NCBI GenBank assembly: GCA_900545955.1
Contig: URAU01000018.1
Coordinates: 1-49,649, forward strand
Direction: 5' to 3'
DNA length: 49,649 bases
From: an uncultured Porphyromonadaceae bacterium
GTDB taxonomy: Bacteria > Bacteroidota > Bacteroidia > Bacteroidales > Muribaculaceae
In this document: piece by piece, positions 24,024 through 33,000 of the stretch
How the letters are laid out: each line of letters starts with the position of its first letter
Position numbering within the stretch: position 1 is the first letter of the stretch
Position numbers and translations under genes: made by a program
Notes under the pieces: model-generated
What the model was told of the DNA's origin: nothing
Databases searched by the model: none
Seen by the model: the letters and a program-made list of their open reading frames with translations, nothing else

Positions 24024-27000
24024 TCAGAGGCCGCGGCCGTGGCAGTTCTTGAACTTTTTGCCCGAACCGCAGGGGCAGGGGTCGTTGCGGCCTACTTTCG
24101 GAGCGGCTTTGGCGGGCATCACCTTGCGCGGACCGCCGCCGGCGTTGGCCATGGCCTGACGGTTGGCGTTCTCGCCGGGCAGGCCCTCCTTCGAGGCGGT
24201 GTACTGCGAGTAGTCGTTGGGGCGCTCGGGCAGGGCCTCGCGCACCTGCGGCTGGGGCTTTGGCGCGACAGGAGCAGCGGGCTGCTGTCCGCTCACGCTT
24301 ATGTTCGAGGGGGTCTCTACGGGGCGGGGCTGAGGTTCGGGTATGTAGATCTGGCCGCGCATCAGCGCTGCGAGAGCCTTCTGGTTGAGGTTGTCGAGCA
24401 TGGCCTCGAAGATGTGGAAGGATTCCACTTTATAGATTACCAGCGGGTCCTTCTGCTCGTAGGAGGCGTTCTGCACGCTCTGACGCAGGTCGTCGAGTTC
24501 GCGCAGGTGTTCTTTCCAGAGTTCGTCGATGGTTACGAGGAGGATGGCCTTGTGCCATTCCTTAACAATCGAGCGGCACCCCGAATTGTAGGCTTCGTTG
24601 ATGTCGGCGCGGAGATGGAAGATACGCTTGCCGTCGGTCATGGGCACTATAATCTTGCCTGTTGCGCCGCGGTTCTCCACCCATTCCTTCACCACCGGTG
24701 TGGCGATTTCGATTATGCGCTGCGAGCGCCGCTCCAGGTTGCTGTTGGCAGCGGCATAGAGGCGTTCGATTTTCTCTTCGCGGCCGAGCTGGGCGAATTC
24801 CTTCTCGGTGAAAGGTGGCTCGATGGTGAGCACGCGCATCAGTTCGAGCGAGAGCTCCTCGTAGTCGGTGGGCTGGTCGTAGTTCACCACGAGGTTCTCG
24901 ATCAGGTCGTAGGTCATGTTGGCGATGTCGATGCCGATGCGTTCGCCGAGCAGTGCGTGGTGGCGGCGGTTGTAGATGTAGGTGCGCTGCTTGTTCATCA
25001 CGTCGTCGTATTCAAGCAGGCGCTTGCGGATGCCGAAGTTGTTCTCCTCCACGCGCTTCTGTGCGTTTTCGATTGCGCGGGTCACCATCTTGCTCTCGAT
25101 CATCTCGCCCTCCTTGAGGCCGAGGGTGTCGAGCATCTTCATCACGCGGTCGGTGGCGAAGAGGCGCATCAGCTGGTCCTCGAACGATACGTAGAATACC
25201 GACGAGCCCGGGTCGCCCTGACGGCCCGAACGTCCGCGCAGCTGGCGGTCGACTCGGCGGCTCTCATGGCGCTCGGTGCCGATGATAGCGAGGCCACCGG
25301 CCTCCTTCACCTCGGGGGTGAGCTTGATGTCGGTACCGCGGCCGGCCATGTTGGTGGCGATGGTTACGGTGCCGGCGCGGCCAGCGAGGGCCACTACCTG
25401 CGCCTCCTGCTGGTGGAGCTTGGCGTTGAGCACCTGGCACTGTATGTGGCGCATATCGAGCATACGCTTCAGCAGTTCGGAAATCTCGACCGAGGTGGTG
25501 CCCACGAGCACGGGGCGTCCGGCCTCGCGCAGACGCACGATTTCGTCGATTACGGCGGCGTATTTCTCTTTCTTGGTCTTGTAGACGCGGTCGTCCATGT
25601 CGATGCGCGCCACGGGGCGGTTGGTCGGGATGGTCACCACGTCGAGTTTGTAGATGTCCCAGAGCTCGCCGGCCTCGGTCTCTGCCGTACCGGTCATACC
25701 CGCAAGCTTGTGGTACATTCGGAAGTAGTTCTGGAGGGTGATGGTGGCGAAGGTCTGCGTGGCAGCCTCTACCTTCACGCCTTCCTTGGCCTCGATGGCC
25801 TGATGAAGTCCGTCGCTGTAACGGCGTCCCTCCATGATACGGCCGGTCTGCTCGTCGACGATTTTGATTTTGTTGTCGTCGATTACGTATTCATTGTCCT
25901 TCTCGAAAAGGGTGTAGGCCTTGAGAAGCTGGGTGACGGTGTGCACGCGCTCGGCTTTCACGGCGTAGTCGGCCATTGCCTCGTCTTTTTTCTGCTGACG
26001 CTCGGCCAGGTCGGCCACGTGCTCAAGTTCCGACAGTTTGGCTGCGATGTCGGGGAGTACGAAGAACTGCGGGTCCTGATTGCGATTGGTGAGCACTTCG
26101 TAGCCCTTGTCGGTAAGTTCCACCGAGCGGTTTTTCTCGTCGATTACGAAATATAGCGGGTCGGTCACCACGGGCATCTCTCGCGAGTTGTCCTGCAGGT
26201 AGTATGCCTCGGTTTTCAGGAGGGCATTTTTCATACCTTCCTCGCTGAGGAATTTAATCAGCGGGCCGTATTTCGGCAGACCCTTGAAGGCGCGGAAAAG
26301 CAGCAGTTCGCCTTCCTTGCGCACTTCCTTGTCCTCGCTTACGATTTTCTGCTTGGCCTCGGCGAGAATCTGGGTGACAAGGCGGCGCTGGGCCTGGACC
26401 ACATTCTCCACGTTGGGCTTGTATTCGTTGAACATCTGGTCGTCGCCCTTGGGGACGGGACCGGAGATGATGAGCGGCGTACGGGCGTCGTCGATAAGAA
26501 CGGAGTCGACCTCGTCGACAATTGCGTAGTAGTGCTTGCGCTGCACCATGTCCTGGGGCGACATGGCCATATTGTCGCGGAGGTAGTCGAAGCCGAACTC
26601 GTTGTTGGTACCGAAAGTGATGTCGCATTCATAGGCGCGGCGGCGCTGGGGTGTGTTGGGCTGGTGCTTGTCGATGCAGTCTACGGTCGAGCCGTGGAAC
26701 ATGTAGAGCGGGCCCATCCACTCGGAGTCACGCTTGGAGAGGTAGTCGTTGACGGTCACCACGTGCACTCCCTTTTTCGAGAGCGAGCGCAGGAACACCG
26801 GAAGGGTTGCCACGAGTGTTTTGCCCTCACCGGTAGCCATCTCGGCGATTTTGCCCTGATGGAGCACGATGCCGCCGATAAGCTGAACGTCGTAGTGCAC
26901 CATGTCCCAGGTGATTTCGTTGCCTCCGGCGAGCCAGCGGTTCTTCCAGATGGCTTTGTCGCCTTCGATGCTGACGAAGTCGCGGCCCTGGGCGGCGAGC

Positions 27001-27410
27001 TCGCGGTCGAGGTCGGTGGCTGTAACCTCCACGGTCTCGTTTTCGGCGAAGCGGCGGGCTGTCTCGCGCATTGTGGCGAATACTATGGGAAGGTGCTCGT
27101 TGAGCTGGTCCTCAAGGATATCGAGCACATTTTTTTCATGTTTGTCGATTTCCTCCCAGAGCGGCTGCCGCTCGTCGAAGGGGAGATCTTCCACGCGCGA
27201 GCGGATTTCGGCGGCTGCGTCCTGGTCGGCTTTTATGGCCTCGGCTATTTCGGCGCGCACGGTGTCGATCTTACCGCGGAGCTCGTCGTTGGTAAGGTCG
27301 TGGAGCGTGGGGCCTATGGCGTTGATTTTGTCTACAATGGGTTTGATCTCTTTGAGGTCGCGGGTCGACTTGTTGCCAAAGAGTTTCGTAAGTATCGATT
27401 GAAGTGACAT
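24024..27410 (-). CDS. secA: Preprotein translocase ATPase SecA
   Basis: 1128 residues, normal for Bacteroidetes SecA, which are longer than the E. coli protein. Walker A is in MATGEGKTLVA, Walker B-type DEVDSVLIDDARTPLIISG follows, and the second helicase half shows TNMAGRGTDIKL and the arginine-rich QLRGRSGRQGDPGSS. A proline-rich linker leads to the C-terminal zinc/SecB-binding motif CPCGSGKKFKNCH. It drives proteins through SecYEG with ATP. The gene follows the AlkP-like gene by 72 bases and precedes the coiled-coil membrane gene; no consensus promoter was seen in the 72-base gap, so it may be read from upstream. Confidence 0.98.
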   Translation of the reverse strand: MSLQSILTKLFGNKSTRDLKEIKPIVDKINAIGPTLHDLTNDELRGKIDTVRAEIAEAIKADQDAAAEIRSRVEDLPFDERQPLWEEIDKHEKNVLDILEDQLNEHLPIVFATMRETARRFAENETVEVTATDLDRELAAQGRDFVSIEGDKAIWKNRWLAGGNEITWDMVHYDVQLIGGIVLHQGKIAEMATGEGKTLVATLPVFLRSLSKKGVHVVTVNDYLSKRDSEWMGPLYMFHGSTVDCIDKHQPNTPQRRRAYECDITFGTNNEFGFDYLRDNMAMSPQDMVQRKHYYAIVDEVDSVLIDDARTPLIISGPVPKGDDQMFNEYKPNVENVVQAQRRLVTQILAEAKQKIVSEDKEVRKEGELLLFRAFKGLPKYGPLIKFLSEEGMKNALLKTEAYYLQDNSREMPVVTDPLYFVIDEKNRSVELTDKGYEVLTNRNQDPQFFVLPDIAAKLSELEHVADLAERQQKKDEAMADYAVKAERVHTVTQLLKAYTLFEKDNEYVIDDNKIKIVDEQTGRIMEGRRYSDGLHQAIEAKEGVKVEAATQTFATITLQNYFRMYHKLAGMTGTAETEAGELWDIYKLDVVTIPTNRPVARIDMDDRVYKTKKEKYAAVIDEIVRLREAGRPVLVGTTSVEISELLKRMLDMRHIQCQVLNAKLHQQEAQVVALAGRAGTVTIATNMAGRGTDIKLTPEVKEAGGLAIIGTERHESRRVDRQLRGRSGRQGDPGSSVFYVSFEDQLMRLFATDRVMKMLDTLGLKEGEMIESKMVTRAIENAQKRVEENNFGIRKRLLEYDDVMNKQRTYIYNRRHHALLGERIGIDIANMTYDLIENLVVNYDQPTDYEELSLELMRVLTIEPPFTEKEFAQLGREEKIERLYAAANSNLERRSQRIIEIATPVVKEWVENRGATGKIIVPMTDGKRIFHLRADINEAYNSGCRSIVKEWHKAILLVTIDELWKEHLRELDDLRQSVQNASYEQKDPLVIYKVESFHIFEAMLDNLNQKALAALMRGQIYIPEPQPRPVETPSNISVSGQQPAAPVAPKPQPQVREALPERPNDYSQYTASKEGLPGENANRQAMANAGGGPRKVMPAKAAPKVGRNDPCPCGSGKKFKNCHGRGL

Positions 27411-27482
27411 TTCTATATATATGTGGGTGGTGTGTTGTATCTGTTTTGAAGGGTTGATATGGATAAAGAGAGATGAGGCCGC

Positions 27483-29105
27483 CTACCAGCGCAGGCGCGG
27501 CAACGAGGCGCCGTTGGGCGAGCGTATGCGGAGCATCCCCGCTACGGTGGGGGCGAGCACGCGGGCGTCGACGGCTCCGCCGATGGTGCGCGGCGCCTCG
27601 CCCGGAGCCAGAATGAAGGCCGGAGCGACCGTGGTGGCGGCGCGCAGAGTGGTCTGCGGGCGTTCCATGTCGCTGTCGTCGTCGGTCTCCTGCCATCCTG
27701 GGGCGATGCTTACTATGACGTCGCCGGCCGTCTGCACCGGGGTATTGCGCCGCATGGCGTCGGGGCGCTCGGTGGCGCGTCGGTCGATTACGTCGTCGAT
27801 GGTCCAGGCGCTGGTGACGCCGCTCATGCGCGTAAGGAAGCGCGCCGACTCTCCGCGGATTTCCGAGAGGTTCTTGTCGCGCTCCTTTATGAGTTTGTGG
27901 TTGAGGTATATCTGTCCGTTATGGTAGCCGCTGACCCATTCGCCGTTGCCGTAGAGGGCCATCAGGTACATGTTGAGCAGCGAGACGGCCTTGCGCGAGG
28001 AGAACTCGCCGAAGGGTGTGCCCCACTTCTCGTCGTCGCGGCGGGTGCGGTTGGTCAGCGGTGTGCCGGCGATGAATACGAGCGTATGGTCCATCCCCGG
28101 GCCCTTGGCGTCGATGGCGGCGAAAAGACTGGCCAGATTGCGGTCGAGGCGCAGATAGGCGTCCATCGTTTCGGGGCGGTTGTCGGCGTCGCGGCCATGG
28201 ATGAAAGGCTGCACCGAGTAGCCCAGGTTGAGCATGTCGATGTTGTCGCGCTTGCCCAGGTTGAGGATGCCGATATAGTCGGATGCCAGTCGGGTGATGT
28301 CGGCGTTTACGGCCGGCGAATTTTTATAGGCCACATATCTGTTGGCGTTCTGACGCGGGAACGTGTGGCGGAAAGGGTACAGTTTCTTGTAGCCCGGGAG
28401 ATCGGGAAGCCGGTCGACGGAAATAATCGGTGTCCACTGCAGCGTGTCGAGCCGCGAGTCGGTGGGCTCGCGGTGGTTGATTGTCTGCGGGGGCGTAGGG
28501 AGGTCCTTGTAGTAGGTTGTCGTGGCCCATTTGCCTGTCACGTCGTTGATCCAGAACGCGCTGTTGCCGGCATGGCCGCCCATTATGATTGCTTCGGGAG
28601 CGTTTGGCGCTATGGCGTAAACGTAGCCGAGGCCGCCGGCGTCGATGCGCAGTTCGTCGGCCAGCGTCGAGGCGGTCAGTGCCTTGGGCGAGAGCGTCTC
28701 GTCGGTGAAATTGCCGATGGTGGCCGGGTCGTTGACCGCGGATACCACTCTGCGCGTCTCAGGATCGTAGACTGTGCGGGAGGGGATGCCGTTGACCGAC
28801 GGAGAAGTGCCTGTGAACACCACGGCTGTGGCGGCAGCTCCGTCGAGCCCCGTGCCGTAGTCGAGGTCGCTGATGGTGATTCCGGCATCCATCAGACGGC
28901 GCAGGCCGCCATCGGTGAATTCGGGCTTCAGCAGCTCCAGATAGTCCATCGAAAGTCCTTCCACCACAATCCCTACCACGAGCGACGGGCGCTGTGGACG
29001 CGTGCCGTCGGGCTGACGGCGAGCCTGCGCCACGGCCGAGAGTGTCGCGGTGGCCACTAAAAGTGCCACGACAGATGTGGTAAGCGGACGGTGTAGGGGC
29101 TTCAT
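27483..29105 (-). CDS. Alkaline-phosphatase-fold exported protein with lost active-site residues
   Basis: 540 residues from the ATG at 29105, which overlaps the upstream stop as TAATG and gives a signal peptide (TSVVALLVATATLSAVAQA). The chain aligns along its length with PafA-type alkaline phosphatases: VVGIVVEGLSMDYL (42-55), VVFTGTSPSVNGI (95-107), GGHAGNSAFWINDVTGKW, YLRLDRNLASLF and a C-terminal APTVAGMLRIRSPNGA. Key residues are changed: the first metal aspartate is E49, the nucleophile threonine region reads GTGLDGAAA, the usual TADHG metal motif reads IAGTP (345-349), and the late metal histidine is absent. This suggests a non-catalytic protein. The alignment is from memory of the family, so exact pairings are inference. 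A secA gene follows. Confidence 0.82.
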   Translation of the reverse strand: MKPLHRPLTTSVVALLVATATLSAVAQARRQPDGTRPQRPSLVVGIVVEGLSMDYLELLKPEFTDGGLRRLMDAGITISDLDYGTGLDGAAATAVVFTGTSPSVNGIPSRTVYDPETRRVVSAVNDPATIGNFTDETLSPKALTASTLADELRIDAGGLGYVYAIAPNAPEAIIMGGHAGNSAFWINDVTGKWATTTYYKDLPTPPQTINHREPTDSRLDTLQWTPIISVDRLPDLPGYKKLYPFRHTFPRQNANRYVAYKNSPAVNADITRLASDYIGILNLGKRDNIDMLNLGYSVQPFIHGRDADNRPETMDAYLRLDRNLASLFAAIDAKGPGMDHTLVFIAGTPLTNRTRRDDEKWGTPFGEFSSRKAVSLLNMYLMALYGNGEWVSGYHNGQIYLNHKLIKERDKNLSEIRGESARFLTRMSGVTSAWTIDDVIDRRATERPDAMRRNTPVQTAGDVIVSIAPGWQETDDDSDMERPQTTLRAATTVAPAFILAPGEAPRTIGGAVDARVLAPTVAGMLRIRSPNGASLPRLRW

Positions 29106-30412
29106 TATTTTCTGTTCAGATATATGAATGTGGCCGAGCGAAGAAGGTCGGCGGCCATAAGCGGGAGGAAAGCGGCGTTGAGGCTCTGAACTCCCATGCA
29201 GCCGACCGCGCACAGAGCGGCCACGGCCGCAAAGTTACAAATTTGATAGCAATAAACCGCACGTCGCCACGATTTAATCCACACTCCTGCCGCCGCGAAG
29301 AGGCAGAGCGGATTCAGCCAGAGATATAGCCAGTTGGGCGACGTGGCGAAGTGGCTGGATGCGAAGATGAGAAATGTGAGCAGCAGCCCGAGCACTCCGT
29401 ATACGCCGAACAGCAGACTGTCGAACCATCGGCTGAGCCTGTGCCGCCGTATGTCGAAGATACTGAGGATAATGGCCGCGAGCAGAATGTAGAGTGCGAC
29501 GGCCATGGGGGTGAGAAGTGCCGGAGTTTTTCCTTCGGCAGTTCCCTCTTCCGGGCCGTCCACGAGTATATCGGTGGATTCTACCAAGGGGCTTCCGTCG
29601 GCCTTTTGTGCTTTGGCGAGCGACTTTTGCAGTTCTACAGGAGCGAAATTGCGTTCCCGATCAGAAATCTTGCGGTCCAGACCGCTCCCCAGGGCCAGGT
29701 CGATACCGAACTGATACCATGGATAGTTGGTGTGGTACCGCCGCATCTCGGTTCGGAAGGTCTGTTCCCCTGCCTCTGTAGAGCCGAAAGGCGCCGTATC
29801 GGCCACACCCGCATGGCGAGTCAGTAGCTCCATGGGGCGTGTGGCGCAGTTGTCGAGCACGTAGTTGTAGCGGTAGGTGCGGTTTTCGGGGAGCAGATTC
29901 AGCGATATGGCCTCCAGAAGGCTGTCGGTCTGTGCGGGCGTCAGACTGATGGTCTGTTCGACAACGCGCCGCCCTTCGCGGCGATACTCCTCAAGGAAAA
30001 GCTGAGTGGGATAGGCGAGCGCCATGTAGTCGGTTTCCCCCTTGACGAAGCGATATACGAAATTAGGTGCGGCGAAGTCGAATACGCCCCAGTTTACAAC
30101 CACGTCGCGAGCTGTCAAGCCGTCGGCGGCGGGAATCTGCAGGCGAAGTGCAGTATGCCCCTCGAGTTGGTAGATTTGCGCCCCCGGCGCACACGTCAGT
30201 ACGCTTACCTTAGCCTGCGGAGCGACCTGCTCGGAAAGAGGTGCGGGCGCCGGCGTCCCGTTTTGTCCGTACGCCGGGACGACAATCATGAGGCAAAACG
30301 CCCATAAAAGCGACACATTAAGGAGTGCCCGGAAATAATTATATCTTGATATTATATCTCTCACGTCTGTGTGTCTATAACAAAATCCATGCCCATTTCC
30401 CCGCTTCTGCAA
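29105..30412 (-). CDS. DUF4105 membrane protein
   Basis: 435 residues from the first ATG. A signal-like helix (LLNVSLLWAFCLMIVVPAYGQ, about 31-51) precedes a periplasmic DUF4105 (Lnb N-terminal-like) domain with VLTCAPGAQIYQLEGHTALRLQI, NWGVFDFAAPNFVYRFVKGETDYM and YNYVLDNCATRPMELLTRHAG. These show the conserved histidine and the DNC pair of that family. Four C-terminal membrane helices follow (about 290-425). In other bacteria this domain belongs to a suspected cysteine-type hydrolase or lipoprotein N-acylation enzyme (Lnb); the role here is not established. A TATCTTTG box covers the ATG at 30412, so a GTG at 30364 (RDIISRYNYF) may be the true start. Its stop overlaps the next gene. Confidence 0.82.
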   Translation of the reverse strand: MQKRGNGHGFCYRHTDVRDIISRYNYFRALLNVSLLWAFCLMIVVPAYGQNGTPAPAPLSEQVAPQAKVSVLTCAPGAQIYQLEGHTALRLQIPAADGLTARDVVVNWGVFDFAAPNFVYRFVKGETDYMALAYPTQLFLEEYRREGRRVVEQTISLTPAQTDSLLEAISLNLLPENRTYRYNYVLDNCATRPMELLTRHAGVADTAPFGSTEAGEQTFRTEMRRYHTNYPWYQFGIDLALGSGLDRKISDRERNFAPVELQKSLAKAQKADGSPLVESTDILVDGPEEGTAEGKTPALLTPMAVALYILLAAIILSIFDIRRHRLSRWFDSLLFGVYGVLGLLLTFLIFASSHFATSPNWLYLWLNPLCLFAAAGVWIKSWRRAVYCYQICNFAAVAALCAVGCMGVQSLNAAFLPLMAADLLRSATFIYLNRK

Positions 30413-30417
30413 AGATA
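30410..30417 (-). promoter_or_regulatory. Possible -7 box for the DUF4105 operon
   Basis: Minus-strand TATCTTTG at 30417-30410 fits TAnnTTTG, but no TTTG is found 20 bases upstream. If used, transcription begins near 30403, downstream of the first ATG. Confidence 0.45.
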
Positions 30418-30462
30418 CGAAAATCCTTTCATATAAATTTGAGTAAGCTTTTTATATGTTTA

Positions 30463-30495
30463 TTTGGTAAATACTACAAGAAATGTATACATTTG
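30463..30495 (+). promoter_or_regulatory. Promoter for the DUF4234 gene
   Basis: TTTG (30463-30466) and TACATTTG (30488-30495) are 21 bases apart. The leader would be about 65 bases. Confidence 0.65.
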
Positions 30496-30566
30496 CATAT
30501 TCCTGATGATTTTCACTGAAAACACATAAACCAACTATTTTTTTTACATTTCTAATTTTTTTCGCT

Positions 30567-30980
30567 ATGTTACCAACCAACCGCGGCTTCTGGTTAGCCT
30601 TTCTTCTGACTATCGTAACTCTGGGCTTCTACCAGTGGTATCTGATCTACGCATTTGCAAAAGAGACAAACACGGCTTGCAAAGGCGACGGGAGGAGCAC
30701 AACCGGACTTTTCCTCTTCATCGTGTTCTCCATCCTCACCCTCGGCATCTACAGCATCGTATGGTACTGCATGTGGATCAGTCGCTGCAACACCTATCTG
30801 GCAGTGAACGGCCGTCAGCAGGGCCTTCAGGTATCGACCTATCTGATTGCCGTGTTCCTGGGCTGGATTACGCTCGGCATCCTTAATCTCGTAGTGTTCT
30901 GCAAGATGCTCTACCTGCAGAACGCCGTAAACCGCACCTACAACGAAAATCAGGCTGCCGCAATAGAAATGTGCGCCTAA
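30567..30980 (+). CDS. DUF4234 small membrane protein
   Basis: 137 residues with three membrane helices: FWLAFLLTIVTLGFYQWYLIY, LFLFIVFSILTLGIYSIVWYCMWI and VSTYLIAVFLGWITLGILNLVVFCKML. The repeated pattern of LTLGIY-x-hydrophobic-WY followed by a polar loop with NTAC or NTYL is the DUF4234 signature. The function is unknown; such proteins are usually inner-membrane. It stands alone with its own promoter and a perfect 16-bp terminator. The short polar loops contain several cysteines (C49, C73 and C81 region), but no motif I recognise. Confidence 0.88.
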   Translation: MLPTNRGFWLAFLLTIVTLGFYQWYLIYAFAKETNTACKGDGRSTTGLFLFIVFSILTLGIYSIVWYCMWISRCNTYLAVNGRQQGLQVSTYLIAVFLGWITLGILNLVVFCKMLYLQNAVNRTYNENQAAAIEMCA

Positions 30981-31001
30981 CCCCATTCTCGCTCAAACTT
31001 A

Positions 31002-31037
31002 CAGGCGGTGATTCAAATTGTTTTGAATCACCGCCTG
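31002..31037 (+). terminator. Terminator after the DUF4234 gene
   Basis: A perfect 16-bp stem (31002-31017 and 31022-31037) with loop TTGT, starting CAGGCGGTGATTC, followed by ATTGATTATTTAT. Confidence 0.9.
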
Positions 31038-31149
31038 ATTGATTATTTATAGTCATCTTTCAGGAGAGCAATCAACATGCAGGTTATTTTGTGGACATAG
31101 GAAAAAGACATGGAGGAATTCTTACAATATTCCATTAACAATGTTTAAC

Positions 31150-31188
31150 CAAATCGGGGGGGTAATTGCTAAAAAGTATATAATTTTG
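31150..31188 (+). promoter_or_regulatory. Promoter with the 19-base G7 element, copy 2
   Basis: CAAATCGGGGGGGTAATTG (31150-31168) is identical to copy 1 at 14927-14945. It is followed by TATATAATTTTGC with the -7 box TAATTTTG at 31181-31188; spacing from the 19-mer to the -7 box is one base shorter than in copy 1. The leader to the ATG at 31350 is about 155 bases. Apart from this element and the terminator, I see nothing in the 369-base gap except a possible 11-codon reading frame at 31193. Confidence 0.8.
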
Positions 31189-31349
31189 CGCTATGCATCC
31201 ATTCTTCCATCGTGATAATCCAGTATAAAAACCCGGATTCAAAGATGTATGCTAATGCCGTATGAAAATGTATGCAGACTCAAGCTTAAACTACATCATC
31301 GTATACGCCCGTTAGTCCCATAACCATATTAAAGCATTTCATAGACAAC

Positions 31350-32312
31350 ATGAAAAAAGCAGTAATTGCATTGATTGCCCTGGCAATGTTGCCGGTTCAT
31401 TCTGTCCAGGCCGATATTTTCGGTGAACTCGGTAAACTCGGTAAAAAGGTTGAAAAAGTTGGAAGTAAGATTGGCAAGGCCACCGGTCTTGACAATTGCG
31501 ACCATAAAAAGGACAAAGACAGTAGTGCGGCCGAAGATATGACGGTACCCGGTGTTGATATCCGAATCAACTATGCCGAGCGCTACGGCAATGGCATCTT
31601 GATTTCCTATACAATTCAGAATAACAACGATATAGACTATTCACAGTTCTGGATATATGTCAATGGGTCTTCGCGTACCGGCACCGATTCAGAGGCCGAT
31701 TTCGACTGTGGTCAGACCATGAAAGTGACGAACGAATACAACCGTTCCGACAAAATGGTTCGCGCAGACTCGCGCCGGCAGGGTTATCTTTATATCGACC
31801 GGTTGCCGAGAAATGCAAATTCCATCTCCGAACTGCGGATAGGCGGAAGAAGCAACATAAGGCGGGATAAGAATCTTTACGGGGAATACATGTATAAGTT
31901 TAGGAACATTCCACTTAAAGGCTTTCTTGAATCGAACCGCGCAGGGGTATATTGCACACATCCTGAAATTAAGGTGAATTATCTTGGAGCCTCTTACGAT
32001 AGAGATAAAAAGCTTGTCACTCTGGAGTATACGCTTACTCAGACAGGCGATGACGATATTTCAGCGGGTTTCTTCAATCGCGACTCGAGCTATGCGTACG
32101 ACGAGGCTGGAAACCAGTACATCGTCGGATCAGAAACAGCGTCGTTTAACGGATCATTCAAGCTCACACCGAATCAGCCTGTGCGTATGCGCACTTACAT
32201 AGGAGATGTTCCTGCAAATACGAAGGATTTTTCCAAGGTGGTGGCAACTTTCGGCGCATATGGCACACCTGACCTCCATGTGCGGTTCGACAATCTGAAT
32301 ATAAATAACTGA
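31350..32312 (+). CDS. Exported protein of unknown function with two similar beta domains
   Basis: 320 residues with a signal peptide (VIALIALAMLPVHSVQA). A short lysine/glycine helix (FGELGKLGKKVEKVGSKIGKATG) follows. Two beta-rich halves come next, about 65-195 and 200-318. They share a pattern: VDIRINYAERYGNGILISYTIQNNNDIDYS against PEIKVNYLGASYDRDKKLVTLEYTLTQTGDDDIS, each ending in a segment before a terminal strand (YKFRNIPL and HVRFDNLNI). This looks like an internal duplication of an Ig-like fold. I recognise no family. It is transcribed from the G7 promoter and is followed 22 bases later by another exported unknown. Confidence 0.8.
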   Translation: MKKAVIALIALAMLPVHSVQADIFGELGKLGKKVEKVGSKIGKATGLDNCDHKKDKDSSAAEDMTVPGVDIRINYAERYGNGILISYTIQNNNDIDYSQFWIYVNGSSRTGTDSEADFDCGQTMKVTNEYNRSDKMVRADSRRQGYLYIDRLPRNANSISELRIGGRSNIRRDKNLYGEYMYKFRNIPLKGFLESNRAGVYCTHPEIKVNYLGASYDRDKKLVTLEYTLTQTGDDDISAGFFNRDSSYAYDEAGNQYIVGSETASFNGSFKLTPNQPVRMRTYIGDVPANTKDFSKVVATFGAYGTPDLHVRFDNLNINN

Positions 32313-32334
32313 TACTAATATAATTCCTGACACA

Positions 32335-32892
32335 ATGAAAAAGACAATCGCAACCATGCTGGCAGTTGCTGTACTGGCAATTGGCGGCACAACTGACGCT
32401 TCGGGCGCATCTCAGCGTAAAACCGCAGCCCGCGCAAAAACTACGGCAACAACGGTCCAAAAGGCTGCGGCCGACGCCGCTCCAGTACTTACCAAAGCCG
32501 GACTCGGCAACGTGAAAATCGGCATGAAGCGCTCGGCGATTCCCGCCACGCAGTCCGGTCTCTACAGCTCAATGAAATATGTAAAGAAGGACCCCAACGA
32601 AATGGATATTCCCGCCGACCGCGCCGGATGGGTGGAATTCAAAAACAACGGCAAAACCATCTTTGCTGCGATTATCATGACAAACGGCACCGTGGGCGGC
32701 ATAGAGGTTTACGATTCCGCTGTGAAGACTGCCAAAGGAATTCATGTCGGGTCGAAAGCTTCCGAAGTAAAACGTCTTCCCGGAGCTACCTACGATCAGG
32801 ATATTAACACCTACTATGCAGGCGGAATGAGCCTTACAGTCGATCCGGATGTGACAAAAATCACTGTAGGCGAATCGCTCTACGGCTATTGA
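32335..32892 (+). CDS. Exported protein of unknown function
   Basis: 185 residues with a signal peptide (MLAVAVLAIGGTTDASGA) and a lysine/alanine/threonine-rich linker (28-50). The mature domain contains two similar turns, GLGNVKIGMKRSAIP and GIHVGSKASEVKRLPGA, suggesting a duplicated small fold in which each half opens with a glycine-h-x-(I/V)-G-x-K-x-S motif. No known family is recognised with confidence. It lies 22 bases after the previous exported gene, in the same operon, and ends before a perfect bidirectional terminator. Confidence 0.78.
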   Translation: MKKTIATMLAVAVLAIGGTTDASGASQRKTAARAKTTATTVQKAAADAAPVLTKAGLGNVKIGMKRSAIPATQSGLYSSMKYVKKDPNEMDIPADRAGWVEFKNNGKTIFAAIIMTNGTVGGIEVYDSAVKTAKGIHVGSKASEVKRLPGATYDQDINTYYAGGMSLTVDPDVTKITVGESLYGY

Positions 32893-32951
32893 TTTTCTGC
32901 CGGACATCGCAATACAACCTATCTACACTGCCGATAAGGCCATTTATGATG

Positions 32952-32985
32952 GGAAGTCTTTTAAAATTATTTTTAAAAGACTTCC
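32952..32985. terminator. Bidirectional terminator between the exported gene and murF-alr
   Basis: A perfect 15-bp stem (32952-32966 and 32971-32985) with loop TTAT, starting GGAAGTCTTTT. AT at the tip and a following CTAATCTTATC suit both converging transcripts. Confidence 0.85.
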
Positions 32986-33000
32986 TAATCTTATCTGCTT

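Noticed and set aside
24039..26156. 705-codon open frame on plus, antisense to secA
   Set aside because: Shadow frame: low-complexity V/G/A/E/H-rich sequence opposite a gene with full SecA motifs.
29106..29213. 36-residue N-terminal extension of the AlkP-like protein
   Set aside because: It lies inside the DUF4105 gene, whereas the ATG at 29105 gives a proper signal peptide and a coupled TAATG junction.
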